Part shown: positions 1-8,042 of the stretch, in pieces
Numbering within the stretch: position 1 is the stretch's first letter
Layout: the number at the start of each line of letters is the position of its first letter
From: SXOA01 sp046153945
GTDB taxonomy: Bacteria; Planctomycetota; Planctomycetia; Pirellulales; Pirellulaceae
Reading direction: 5' to 3'
Length of the DNA: 64,000 bases
NCBI GenBank assembly: GCA_046153945.1
Contig: JBJXFF010000137.1
Span: 1 to 64,000 of the forward strand
Made by a program: the position numbers and the translations under genes
The notes under the pieces: model-generated
Database searches by the model: none
The model's input: only the letters and a program-made list of their open reading frames with translations
Told to the model about the DNA's origin: nothing

Positions 1-1484
1 GTCCAATCGCCAACGGGAACCCGGCTGGCTCCACCGACATTACCGCCGGAGAAGTAGCAATCCATCTGAATGTGTGGCGGACTGCGGAACTGCATCACAA
101 CTTTGCCTTGAGCTTGTTCGTTGCCCCAGGCAATCAGCGTGGTGTTCGGTCGCTCGGGACGGAACCAGACTTCGGTGGTGTGGGAGTTCGAGCCGGTGGG
201 ATAGTCCAGAATCTTGTCTCCGCAGAAGACGCCCTTGCCGCCGGGCAGATGCCGAGCTGCACCGATAACGCCTTGTGTCGCCGTCGTGCCGGTGTCCGTG
301 GTGGTCAACGTGCCGGTATCGTCGCGCACCGGGTCATTCATGTGCCAGACGCTGAGATACCCGTTTGCCTCGTTGAACACTGCCTTGCCATCGGACTCGC
401 TCGCCGCGTTTGCATTGCCCCAACGCAACTTGATCTCCTGCCGTGAGTTTCCCGTGATGAGCGGTACTCGCACCCAAACGCTCGCGACACCCTTCGCGGC
501 ATCCCACTCTTCAATCTGAAACGCCAGCCGCTCGCCGGTGCTCGAAGAGAAGCGCAAGTCGTCCCCATTCGGATTCGCTTGAGCAAAGTCAAAAAAGTCT
601 CGATGCAGCCGTACGAGCACGGGAAACTGTTCGACCCGCGCATCGGCCGGCAGGTCGGCGCCTTCCGGCGTCGTCAGCAACCACAGCGAACCGGAATGCT
701 TCCAGGCTCGATAGTCTGCGTTTTCCTTTGTCGTTGACTTGTCCGCGGTCTTTGCTTTATCCGCCTCTCCGGACCAAAGCGTCGTCAACAGGGCAAACAT
801 CTCAGGGTCGTGCTTCTTCAGTTGTTCGCGATTGAATGGGAAGAAGTCATTCGTGGAGAAGAACGCTTCGCTGCATTCGGCGAAGTACTCCATTGGATTC
901 GTCATTGCATAGGCGCGGACGTTGGCCGAGCGCCCGTCGCCGAAACGTTGCTCGACACGATCGTACAGTCCCTTCGCTTTGGCTTTCTCGAAAGCAGCTT
1001 TGATCTCTTCGTTCCCGAAGCCTTTCGAGAGGACTCGGTCGTGATACGCGTGGGCCAGTTCGTGCAGCGTGAAATTTGGCATCCGCTTGGTCTCACGCTC
1101 GAAATCTCGGATGTCCGTGAATTCGACCGCTTTCTCCATCGCGGGGTTGCGTTTATTTTCACGCAACCAGCCGGCACCGGGATGATACTCCGCGCGCGGT
1201 TGTACGCCGGGATATTCGGGAGAAAACCAAAGCGGCACCTTCTGCAATTCTGCGACAGCCGCAGCAGGAACAACACGAGTAATCTCTTGCAACTGAACCG
1301 TCAGAAGTTCCAAGGCTCGCTCAGTCGCGGCTTTGTCCTTTTCGAACAATTCGTCGCTGATGTGCAAAGTCCAGCCTTCGACCGTTTTGGTTTGTCGGCC
1401 GGGAACTTTGGATGGCTCGGCGGAATAGACCAGACTCGTTCCCGCAAGAATGACGAGGCAGGCAAAGGCGGTGCAGGGCTTCAT
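1..1484 (-). CDS. Secreted putative metallopeptidase with DUF2341 and LamG domains (3' end cut by window)
   Basis: The minus-strand frame is open from the ATG at 1484 to the window edge, about 494 codons. An N-terminal signal peptide covers roughly residues 1-22 and is followed by a domain with a zinc-peptidase HExxH motif (HELAH, residues 141-145). A downstream segment (NPMEYFAECSEAFF) resembles the glutamate-containing part of gluzincin-type peptidases. From about residue 275 the protein matches the DUF2341 pattern, and from about 385 a concanavalin-like LamG domain. DUF2341 plus LamG is typical of planctomycete and archaeal surface proteins. The active site is inferred from motifs; the substrate is unknown. 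It is transcribed divergently from the AraC-type regulator, with a 90-base shared spacer. Confidence 0.8.
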   Translation of the reverse strand, partial: MKPCTAFACLVILAGTSLVYSAEPSKVPGRQTKTVEGWTLHISDELFEKDKAATERALELLTVQLQEITRVVPAAAVAELQKVPLWFSPEYPGVQPRAEYHPGAGWLRENKRNPAMEKAVEFTDIRDFERETKRMPNFTLHELAHAYHDRVLSKGFGNEEIKAAFEKAKAKGLYDRVEQRFGDGRSANVRAYAMTNPMEYFAECSEAFFSTNDFFPFNREQLKKHDPEMFALLTTLWSGEADKAKTADKSTTKENADYRAWKHSGSLWLLTTPEGADLPADARVEQFPVLVRLHRDFFDFAQANPNGDDLRFSSSTGERLAFQIEEWDAAKGVASVWVRVPLITGNSRQEIKLRWGNANAASESDGKAVFNEANGYLSVWHMNDPVRDDTGTLTTTDTGTTATQGVIGAARHLPGGKGVFCGDKILDYPTGSNSHTTEVWFRPERPNTTLIAWGNEQAQGKVVMQFRSPPHIQMDCYFSGGNVGGASRVPVGDW

Positions 1485-1573
1485 GTAATTACTTTGGTAG
1501 AATCATCGGTCATGGAACCTTCATCATACCTGCAGCGCCCCCTCACTCTCTTGGCTAAGAATCGCGTCTAACC

Positions 1574-2323
1574 GTGAATCCGCGCACAAAACATCCCGAA
1601 TCTGCCATGCCTGGGCACGTTTCGCAGGTGGAGGTCGCGTTGTTGGAACGGCTCTTTGACCGTTCGCCGGACGTGGCCTTTTTCGTCAAGGACGCTGCGG
1701 GACGTTACGTTGCCGTGAACGAATCGCTGGTGGCGCGGCATGGATTGAAGAGCAAGTTGCAAGTCATCGGCAAATGCCCGCGTGACATCTGCCCTGGCGA
1801 CTTTGGTCGGATTCCCACCGAACAGGACGAGAAAGTTCTGCGCACCGGACGTCCACTGGTTGACCATCTCGAAATGCAATGGCATCGACCGCACGACCCG
1901 GTCTGGTGCCTGACGACGAAGCTGCCGATGCTGGATTCAAACGGCGCCGTCGTTGGCCTGATCGGATTCTCTCGCGACGTCCGCGTGCCGGTGGAGCCTC
2001 ACGAGATTCCCAAGGACTTCGCAATTGCCCTCGAAGAATTCGAACAAAGCCTTTCGTCCGAGGTGACTCCCGCCTGGTTCGCACGTCGCTCCAAGCTGTC
2101 GTCTCAGCGGCTGGCTCGACTGACCAAGCGGCTCTTCGGACTGACGCCGAGCCAGTTCATCACCAAGTCGCGAATCGCGGCAGCGTCGCGCATGCTTCGC
2201 GATACCGATCAATCCGTGGCCGAGATCGCACAAGCCTGCGGCTTCTACGACCACAGCGCCTTCACCCGTGCCTTCCGATCCGCCACCGGCATGACACCCT
2301 CTGTGTTTCGTAACCAACAGTAA
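1574..2323 (+). CDS. PAS-domain AraC-family transcriptional regulator
   Basis: This is a one-component regulator. Residues about 22-130 look like a PAS sensor fold (RSPDVAFFVKDAAGRYVAVN, then a GLIGFSRDV end), and residues about 150-249 carry a two-helix-turn-helix AraC DNA-binding domain with the conserved tail (SVAEIAQACGFYDHSAFTRAFR). The GTG at 1574 gives the longest form; an ATG at 1607 (MPGHVSQ) is an equally plausible start, and neither has a clear Shine-Dalgarno site. Its divergent position suggests it may control the neighbouring secreted peptidase gene, but that is inference. The PAS ligand cannot be told from sequence. Confidence 0.85.
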   Translation: MNPRTKHPESAMPGHVSQVEVALLERLFDRSPDVAFFVKDAAGRYVAVNESLVARHGLKSKLQVIGKCPRDICPGDFGRIPTEQDEKVLRTGRPLVDHLEMQWHRPHDPVWCLTTKLPMLDSNGAVVGLIGFSRDVRVPVEPHEIPKDFAIALEEFEQSLSSEVTPAWFARRSKLSSQRLARLTKRLFGLTPSQFITKSRIAAASRMLRDTDQSVAEIAQACGFYDHSAFTRAFRSATGMTPSVFRNQQ

Positions 2324-2412
2324 GTCGCATTGAACTCCTGATCAATCCAGACAAACAAGCCAGTGACTTCAGGAAAGACCGTGATCTCAGCCAAGACATG
2401 GGTTGAGGCCGA

Positions 2413-2530
2413 TCAGTCCTCCTGCTGAACCGGCAGGTGGGGGTAGTCGGTCAACAACGAGTAGAAATGCGAAACCGCGTTCTGGCCTTCATTGATCACG
2501 TGCGTACGCGCCGGATAAGGTCCCACACTT
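2413..2530 (-). pseudogene. Possible 3' remnant of a decayed gene
   Basis: The last 38 or so codons of a minus-strand frame read like genuine protein (for example HVINEGQNAVSHFYSLLTDY, ending in a TGA at 2413). The sequence upstream becomes low-complexity and contains a twice-repeated GGTGCC-rich unit around 2549-2603, so no intact gene can be drawn. I do not recognise the family. It may instead be chance. Confidence 0.25.
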
Positions 2531-2660
2531 AGTAGGATTGCGCCGCGAAAAGGTGCCGACAGTGGTGCCGAGATTATTGGAAAAGGTGCCAACAATGGTG
2601 CCAGACAATTTGCGCGTCGCTGCGCCGCTTCTCGCGATTCTGCGCCGAATTGCGCGATGT

Positions 2661-2696
2661 CAAACAAAAAAGGGTCGCCCTAACTGGCGACCCTTT
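2661..2696 (-). terminator. Intrinsic terminator of tRNA-Ser
   Basis: A perfect 11-bp stem (2669-2679 with 2686-2696) closes a 6-base loop and is followed on the minus strand by a T-rich run (complement of 2661-2668). It lies about 47 bases downstream of the minus-strand tRNA-Ser gene. Confidence 0.8.
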
Positions 2697-2743
2697 ACGA
2701 CCTTGCGCGACGTTGGCCGTTGAATTCCAACAACTTACGAAAG

Positions 2744-2825
2744 CGGAGGGCACGAGACTCGAACTCGCAACCGGTTGCCCGGCACCACATTTCCAGTGTG
2801 GCCGCTAGCCATTCGCTTACCCTCC
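2744..2825 (-). tRNA. tRNA-Ser (anticodon GGA)
   Basis: The minus strand folds into a class II tRNA: a 7-bp acceptor stem (GGAGGGT with GCCCTCC), discriminator G as usual for serine, an anticodon loop CTGGAAA giving GGA, a variable arm with a CCGG/CCGG stem, and a T arm with TTCGAGT. No CCA is encoded. A strong terminator follows. Confidence 0.93.
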
Positions 2826-2991
2826 CGGGGGCGAGGTTTCCATGATAATGGGACAAGCCAGAGGCGGGAAGGGTTCTGGGCGGAAAGGAAGTTGCCGCGC
2901 TTGATTGGCAGGGCGGAAAGGACCACAATCAAGGCCAGCTATTCAGTGGGCTGGGTCTGGTGGGCCTGGCCGAAAACTTGGGGAGCAACTT

Positions 2992-3663
2992 ATGGCGACG
3001 GCAGTGCAGGGTGTCAGGCCGGCAGCGGACCGGCAGTGGTACATCGTGGAGCGGTGGCAGGAATTTGAGGGGGAGGGGCGTACGAACCTGCTCCGTATCC
3101 TGGCCATCGGATTGTTTTATCTGGTCGAATTGGTGAACTACCATTGGATCGCGCCGGGGGCGGGAAATGCGGAGTTCACGGCCTATCATCAAAAGGTGAC
3201 GGCACTCGCCGTGGCCGCGACTATGGTTTCGCTGGCGGTGCTGCTGTGCCTGCGGCTGCACGTCTTTCCGGCATTTCTAAAATATGTTTCCACCGGTTGC
3301 GATTTGCTGCTGCTTACGGCGTTGGCCTCGGTGGATCATGGCAAGGGGAGCCTCTCGCCAGATGGACCCGAGAGCCCGCTGGTGCTGGTGTACTTTCTCA
3401 TAATGGCGCTCGCCTCGCTTCGGCTGAGCCTCGGGCTGATTTGGTTTGCCACGCTGGGTTCGATGGCGGGCTATATGGCGCTGGTTGGTCTGGCGGACAG
3501 AACCTGGTTTGACGCTAACCATGCTGTGCAGCCAGTGACGCAGCTCATCACAATGCTTTGCCTCATCCTCACGGGAGTGGTGCTGGGCCAAGTAGTGCGC
3601 CGGGTCCGGTCGCTGGCGGAGGAATTTGAATCGAGGATGTCAAAGACGCGGGTGGCTGCATGA
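2992..3663 (+). CDS. Multi-pass membrane protein, unknown function
   Basis: This protein of about 223 residues has some six hydrophobic segments, spread from roughly residue 37 to 205, and a basic C-terminal tail. The ATG at 2992 (MATAVQGV) is chosen because it follows a GGGGAG stretch and the region before it is Gly/Pro-rich and not protein-like. Its stop overlaps the start of the radical SAM gene (ATGA), so the two are translationally coupled and probably work together. The layout resembles the membrane half of some planctomycete adenylate-cyclase-like proteins, but no catalytic domain is present. Function unknown. Confidence 0.75.
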   Translation: MATAVQGVRPAADRQWYIVERWQEFEGEGRTNLLRILAIGLFYLVELVNYHWIAPGAGNAEFTAYHQKVTALAVAATMVSLAVLLCLRLHVFPAFLKYVSTGCDLLLLTALASVDHGKGSLSPDGPESPLVLVYFLIMALASLRLSLGLIWFATLGSMAGYMALVGLADRTWFDANHAVQPVTQLITMLCLILTGVVLGQVVRRVRSLAEEFESRMSKTRVAA

Positions 3664-5192
3664 CGGCCCACCGCAACTACACCTTCCTCGGCACTACTCA
3701 GAGCCTCTGTCCGGAATGTCTGGCACTGGTGCCGGCGAAGATATTGGACCGCGGCGGGCGGGTTTACTTTCGCAAGACATGCCCGACGCACGGGGTGCGC
3801 GAAGACTTTGTCTGCTCGGACCGAAAGTGGTACGACCAGATGGAATTCGCCTTGCCGGCAAAGGCACCGGCCAAATTCGGAGTCGAGCCGGAAAAAGGAT
3901 GCCCTTTTGACTGCGGCCTTTGCACCGAACATGAGCAGCATACATGCGTGGGAGTGCTGGAAATCACGTCGTCGTGCAACTTGACTTGCCCGATGTGTTA
4001 CGCCGGCAGCAGCCCGGGGGGAAAGCACCTTTCTTTGGCGGATTGCAAGCGGCAGATTGATCGACTGGTGGAGGTGGAAGGGCGGGCCGAGGTCTGCCAG
4101 CTTTCCGGCGGTGAGCCGACGATTCACCCGCAGCTTGAGCAGATTGTGGAATATGCCCTGTCGCGGGAAATTGACTATGTGATGATCAACACCAACGGCA
4201 TTCGCTTCGCGAAGGATCCGGCACTGGTGGAACTCGTCGCCCGCCACAAGGACCGGATGGAGATTTATTTCCAGTTCGACGGTCTGAATGATGACGTTTA
4301 TAAGGCACTGCGGGGCGAGCCGCTGCTCGAAGTCAAGCTGGCCGCCTTGGATGCTTTGCAGCGAGCCGGCATTCAAGTCACGCTCGTTTCCACGCTCCAA
4401 GGGGGCGTGAACGACGACCAGATGGGGCCGCTCGTTGAATTCGGCCTGTCGCGGTCCAATATCAGCGGCATTAGTTTTCAACCGGCCACGTACAGCGGGC
4501 GGCATGTGCTGCCGGAGCAATTGGAACGGCGGATAACTTATCCCGACGTCATCGCCGGCGTTGCCCGGCAAACCGGCGGCCAATTCGCGGAATCCGACTT
4601 CCTCCCGCTGCCGTGCGCCCATCCGAACTGTCATCAGATTGCCATTGCTTATCGGAAAGGGACCACCGCGATTCCCGTGACCCGGTTCATTGACGCAAAA
4701 GCCAATCTCGACCTGTTGGCGAACGGCATCAGCTTCACCCGCAAGAAGTCGCGGGATTTGATGATGCAGTATTTGGGAAGGCAAGCGTGCTGTGCGGGCG
4801 GGTGTGGGGAGCCGGGTGAGGAGACAGGGGACAGGAGTCAGGGGACAGAGTTGCTGCTGCTCCCTCCTTCTCTCCCTCTCTCCGTCTCTCCATCTTCCTC
4901 GTCCTCCCCTGCTGACGAGTTCTTTGCCAAAGTTCTCGCCCAGGAACTGGGGTCGGAAAATATCTTTCGAATCACGATTACCAGCTTCCTGGATGCCTAC
5001 AACTTCGATGTCCGCCGGCTGATGAAGTGTTGCACGCATCATGTGCTGCCGAGCGGGCATGTTATTCCGTTCTGTGCGTACAACGTTCTTTATCGCGACG
5101 GACATGTGCCGCTGCCGGAGCTTACGGACACCATTTCCAAACTGGTGCCGCCGCGCAGTGGCGATCCTTTGCCGGTTTCCCTGACCGTTTAG
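3660..5192 (+). CDS. Radical SAM enzyme of the MJ0619/tetraether-synthase-like type
   Basis: The protein has 510 residues. An N-terminal zinc-like module (CPEC at 17-20, CPTHG at 41-45) and a second Cys set (CPFDCGLC, 81-88) precede the radical SAM cluster motif CNLTCPMC (C106, C110, C113), which binds a 4Fe-4S cluster and S-adenosylmethionine. More Cys pairs lie near residues 377-381 and in the C-terminal third. This order of motifs is that of the MJ0619 family, which includes the archaeal tetraether lipid synthase Tes. Lipid chemistry here is therefore possible but unproven. Residues about 383-420 are low complexity and include an in-frame heptamer array. The gene is coupled to the preceding membrane protein by a 4-base overlap. 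Confidence 0.88.
   Translation: MTAHRNYTFLGTTQSLCPECLALVPAKILDRGGRVYFRKTCPTHGVREDFVCSDRKWYDQMEFALPAKAPAKFGVEPEKGCPFDCGLCTEHEQHTCVGVLEITSSCNLTCPMCYAGSSPGGKHLSLADCKRQIDRLVEVEGRAEVCQLSGGEPTIHPQLEQIVEYALSREIDYVMINTNGIRFAKDPALVELVARHKDRMEIYFQFDGLNDDVYKALRGEPLLEVKLAALDALQRAGIQVTLVSTLQGGVNDDQMGPLVEFGLSRSNISGISFQPATYSGRHVLPEQLERRITYPDVIAGVARQTGGQFAESDFLPLPCAHPNCHQIAIAYRKGTTAIPVTRFIDAKANLDLLANGISFTRKKSRDLMMQYLGRQACCAGGCGEPGEETGDRSQGTELLLLPPSLPLSVSPSSSSSPADEFFAKVLAQELGSENIFRITITSFLDAYNFDVRRLMKCCTHHVLPSGHVIPFCAYNVLYRDGHVPLPELTDTISKLVPPRSGDPLPVSLTV
4820..4847. repeat. Heptamer array inside the radical SAM gene
   Basis: Four consecutive 7-base units (GGAGACA, GGGGACA, GGAGTCA, GGGGACA) are read in frame as part of the protein, followed to about 4915 by a pyrimidine-rich run coding Leu/Pro/Ser. 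The units match the array at 41515-41605. Confidence 0.85.
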
Positions 5193-5210
5193 ACTTCCAA
5201 CCTGCTCACC

Positions 5211-5711
5211 ATGTCGCAGAATCCGTTTGCCGCTCCGCCAGGAACTCCGCAGCACAAACAGTGCTTTGAGTGCGGCGCGGTGCTGAACTGGGGAGACAAA
5301 AGCTGCTGGATGTGTCATGCCGAGCAGCCTTTGCTGGCGGAGTTGGTTGTTCCATCACCCGCTAAGCCGCCGGCTCGTTCAAATCCATGGGTGACGAGAG
5401 CCGCCATTTGGCTCGGAGTGATCGCCGCCGTAATTGTGATGTACGGCGTCTTGAGAGCCGGCGACTATGTGCTGGCGACGTTCTTCCTGGTTGCCGCCTT
5501 GCCGACATTGGTCATCGTAATGCTCGGCTCGACAATCGCGCGAGCTTCCGGCAAACCCTGGGGAACCGGGACGAAAGTGGGAGTTGCAGCGGGAACCATC
5601 CTCTCCACGGTCATCGCCTGCATCGTCGCTGCTGCGGTGGCCGTGCTGGTGATCTTCGCGATGTTCATTGCGCTGATTCAGGAATGTTTCCGGGCGCTGG
5701 GCGTGCACTGA
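5211..5711 (+). CDS. Zinc-ribbon membrane protein (paralogue 1 of 3)
   Basis: The N-terminus carries a zinc-ribbon-like motif (CFECGAVLNWGDKSCWMC, C18/C21 and C32/C35), followed by a Pro-rich linker and four hydrophobic helices from about residue 61 to 160. Two other proteins in the window (14158-14529 and 14951-15364) have the same ribbon with the DKxCWxC signature. The gene lies 18 bases after the radical SAM gene and on the same strand. Function unknown; the ribbon may mediate protein or nucleic-acid contacts at the membrane. Confidence 0.8.
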   Translation: MSQNPFAAPPGTPQHKQCFECGAVLNWGDKSCWMCHAEQPLLAELVVPSPAKPPARSNPWVTRAAIWLGVIAAVIVMYGVLRAGDYVLATFFLVAALPTLVIVMLGSTIARASGKPWGTGTKVGVAAGTILSTVIACIVAAAVAVLVIFAMFIALIQECFRALGVH

Positions 5712-5723
5712 TAGGTGACTTCA

Positions 5724-6071
5724 ATGCTCAAGAATATGCTGCTCGGGATTCGCCGCGTCTGGATCGGAGCGACGCTGTCGATGCTGCTCTTCAGCGTGAT
5801 GCTGCTCTGCCGCGCCGAGCCGGAGGCCAAAAACAGCGGCCTAGCGCTGCTCCTGGGGAACCTCGCCTTGGGCTGGCTATTTTTTCAGGACAAAGCCCTG
5901 AGGTGGCTGACGCAAAACTGGAAGCTCCGCGCCCAGTGGCCAAAGCGAACTCTGCTGGAGACTTTGCAAGCGGTTGGAGGTCTGTCCTTCATGACGGCAC
6001 TCGTTGGCCTGGGGGCGTTCATCCTGTTTGCCGAGACCTGCCTGCCGCCGTATCCGTTCTTTTCGAAATGA
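5724..6071 (+). CDS. Small membrane protein, unknown function
   Basis: A protein of about 115 residues with three or four hydrophobic helices and a basic middle (WKLRAQWPKR). The ATG at 5724 follows an AGGTGA Shine-Dalgarno-like stretch at 5 bases; a GTG at 5715 is an alternative. It is 12 bases downstream of the zinc-ribbon gene and probably ends that operon. No family recognised. Confidence 0.65.
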   Translation: MLKNMLLGIRRVWIGATLSMLLFSVMLLCRAEPEAKNSGLALLLGNLALGWLFFQDKALRWLTQNWKLRAQWPKRTLLETLQAVGGLSFMTALVGLGAFILFAETCLPPYPFFSK

Positions 6072-6113
6072 GCCACGTAATCTTCGATTCGAGAGAGTGA
6101 TTAAAGCACGACA

Positions 6114-6353
6114 CTACGCAGCCTCCACTGCCGCAAATACCTTGCCATGGCTTTTTAGCCAGTCGATATCCCCTGAATCTGCGTGCTGCTTGACTTCGCG
6201 GAGAAACTGAACCGCTTCGGCTTCCAAACAAGGTTCGCTCGGATCGTCGGCAGGAATCACCATTTCGACCTCCACGGCGACGACGAATCGCTCGCTTTGG
6301 ATCAATCGGGTTCGCTTAACTCGTTTTCCTTGGATTTGCATATCATTCCTCAT
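6114..6353 (-). CDS. Small acidic protein, second gene of a DUF4258-type pair
   Basis: A 79-residue protein with an acidic centre (ADDPSEPCLEAEAVQFLREV). Its start overlaps the end of the upstream DUF4258-like gene by 11 bases, so the two are co-translated. The small size and pairing resemble a toxin-antitoxin arrangement in which this would be the partner, but no antitoxin fold is recognised. The assignment is by context only. Confidence 0.6.
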   Translation of the reverse strand: MRNDMQIQGKRVKRTRLIQSERFVVAVEVEMVIPADDPSEPCLEAEAVQFLREVKQHADSGDIDWLKSHGKVFAAVEAA

Positions 6354-6633
6354 CGAAGAAATGCACGGTTACCAGTTTTGCAACTCCGCTTTGACGCAGA
6401 TGCGACCATACCGCCTTGAATTCGGTCCCATCGGGGAGAAGTTGAACGAACTCGACAGCTGGGTTGGGAGATGCCTCGGGGCGCTCTGTGAGCAACTCGC
6501 CCTCCTCAACACCAGCCACCGCCTGCCACTCCATTATACCTCGTTCTTCCAACCGCTCGATGGCATGCTGACCAATGAGGTATTTCTCCTCAGCAATCAA
6601 ACGCCTTATGATTGCTGCCAACTCTCCCTTCAT
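6343..6633 (-). CDS. DUF4258-like small protein (putative RelE-fold toxin type)
   Basis: A 96-residue protein with the DUF4258 hallmark near residues 23-33 (HAIERLEERGI) followed by a beta-rich C-terminus ending VAKLVTVHFFDEE. DUF4258 proteins share a RelE-like fold and are often found in toxin-antitoxin-like pairs. It overlaps the next gene by 11 bases and is divergent from the Lgt-family gene. No catalytic activity can be deduced. Confidence 0.65.
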   Translation of the reverse strand: MKGELAAIIRRLIAEEKYLIGQHAIERLEERGIMEWQAVAGVEEGELLTERPEASPNPAVEFVQLLPDGTEFKAVWSHLRQSGVAKLVTVHFFDEE

Positions 6634-6696
6634 GGCTTAGTCCCGCTGATTAAGATGCGTGAGTTCGGTTCGCCGGAATTATAGCAGTAATTTCAC

Positions 6697-7437
6697 ATGC
6701 CCCACGATTTCCGCTATCCCCTGATCATGTTCGCTGCTTTGGCCACCTGCAGCCTGCTGTTGCGGAAGACTCAGGAGAAGCTGCCCCTCTTGTGGTGGCA
6801 GAAGGTGGGAATCGGAATCGGGGCGTTCTGCGGGGCGATGCTCGGTGCCAAGCTGCCATTCGCATTGTCCGATTGGAACCGATTTCTCGACGGCTCGGCG
6901 TGGCTTTCCGACGGTAAGACGATCATGTGCGGAATCATCGGCGGCTATTTTGGTGTGGAACTTGCTAAGTGGACGCTCGACATTCGGGTGAAGACGGGTG
7001 ACACCTTTGCCGTACCGTGCGCGGTTGCAGTCGCCATTGGCCGCGTGGCCTGTTTTGTGGGGGGCTGTTGTTTCGGTGCGCCGACGAGTCTTCCCTGGGG
7101 GATCGCCTTTCCCACGTCCGGCGATTCTTTGCCGCGGCATCCGACGCAGCTTTACGAAGCGGCCTTTCACCTGTTCATGGCTGGGATTTTACTGATCCTG
7201 CAAAGCCGTGGGATGTTTCGCGGACAACTCATCAAGTTGTACATTCTGGTCTATCTCGGCTATCGTTTTGCGACGGAATTCATTCGTCCCGAAGCGAAGC
7301 TGGAATTTGGGCTGACCATCTATCAATGGGCTGCCTTGGCAATGATGCCGCTCTTCATCTTTTTGTGGTGGAAAGATTCTCGCTCGCCGTCGAAGCCACA
7401 AAGTGAAGGCGCCAATCCATTGGAGCCTCCTGCATGA
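6697..7437 (+). CDS. Lgt family (prolipoprotein diacylglyceryl transferase-like) membrane protein
   Basis: A multi-pass membrane protein of 246 residues. The signature sits at about 110-150: GRVACFVGGCCFG, then HPTQLYE, both hallmarks of the Lgt family that transfers diacylglycerol from phosphatidylglycerol to the lipobox cysteine of prolipoproteins. A late YRFATEFIRPE segment also fits the family. It is somewhat shorter than typical Lgt, so it may be a second, divergent Lgt-like enzyme and not the housekeeping copy. It overlaps the cupin gene by 4 bases. Confidence 0.85.
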   Translation: MPHDFRYPLIMFAALATCSLLLRKTQEKLPLLWWQKVGIGIGAFCGAMLGAKLPFALSDWNRFLDGSAWLSDGKTIMCGIIGGYFGVELAKWTLDIRVKTGDTFAVPCAVAVAIGRVACFVGGCCFGAPTSLPWGIAFPTSGDSLPRHPTQLYEAAFHLFMAGILLILQSRGMFRGQLIKLYILVYLGYRFATEFIRPEAKLEFGLTIYQWAALAMMPLFIFLWWKDSRSPSKPQSEGANPLEPPA

Positions 7438-7796
7438 ATGCCAGCATCCAGCCCTACCGTCCGGGGAGCGAGTTCTACACCTCGGAAGGCTGCTACATTA
7501 CCGAGTTCTGCAATTCCCCCCTGGATAACGAAGCCTCTATCGCTCGTGCCCGAGTCGAGCCGGGCGTGAGTACTCGCTGGCATCGTCTCACCGGCATCAG
7601 CGAGCGTTATGTGATCTTGGAAGGCCGCGGCCTGATGGAGGTGGGGGATCTGCCGCCCACCGAGGTAGGCCCTGGCGATGTCATTCTGATTCCTCCCCTT
7701 TGCCGCCAGCGGATCAAGAACATTGGCGAGAGCGACCTCGTCTTTCTATGCGTCTGCATTCCGGGTTTCCGAAGTGATGCCTACGAAGAGTGCTAG
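7434..7796 (+). CDS. Cupin-domain protein
   Basis: A 120-residue single-domain cupin. The first motif is visible around residues 43-65 (PGVSTRWHRLTGISERYVIL) and the second around 80-100 (GPGDVILIPPLCRQRIKN). His at the first motif and Glu nearby could bind a metal; the usual second-motif His is replaced. The start overlaps the Lgt-family stop (ATGA), so the two are translationally coupled. Substrate unknown. Confidence 0.85.
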   Translation: MNASIQPYRPGSEFYTSEGCYITEFCNSPLDNEASIARARVEPGVSTRWHRLTGISERYVILEGRGLMEVGDLPPTEVGPGDVILIPPLCRQRIKNIGESDLVFLCVCIPGFRSDAYEEC

Positions 7797-8042
7797 CCCG
7801 ATTCACCGACTCTGCCGCTTGGGCAATCTCTAGCTACTCCGCAGTCTCTGTCAGCCGTACAGATTCTCGGAACCCCAGGGCTTAACTTGCGATTGGGAAA
7901 GTTCCGACTTTCCGAAGTGCGCGGCGTGGCAAGCGTTTAAGGTTGATTTCTCCCGGTGCCGAAGGTGATGAAGGGGCCACTTACGCCTGTTCGGCCCCCA
8001 TCACTGCCTGAAATTCGCCCACCTCTTCAGCGCAAGAAGCAC

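Noticed and set aside
810..1571. A 253-codon plus-strand frame opposite the secreted peptidase gene
   Set aside because: The minus-strand reading has a signal peptide, HExxH, DUF2341 and LamG and continues past the window edge.
3471..5318. A 615-codon minus-strand open frame opposite the radical SAM gene
   Set aside because: The plus-strand protein has a complete set of cysteine motifs, while the minus-strand product lacks any recognisable pattern.
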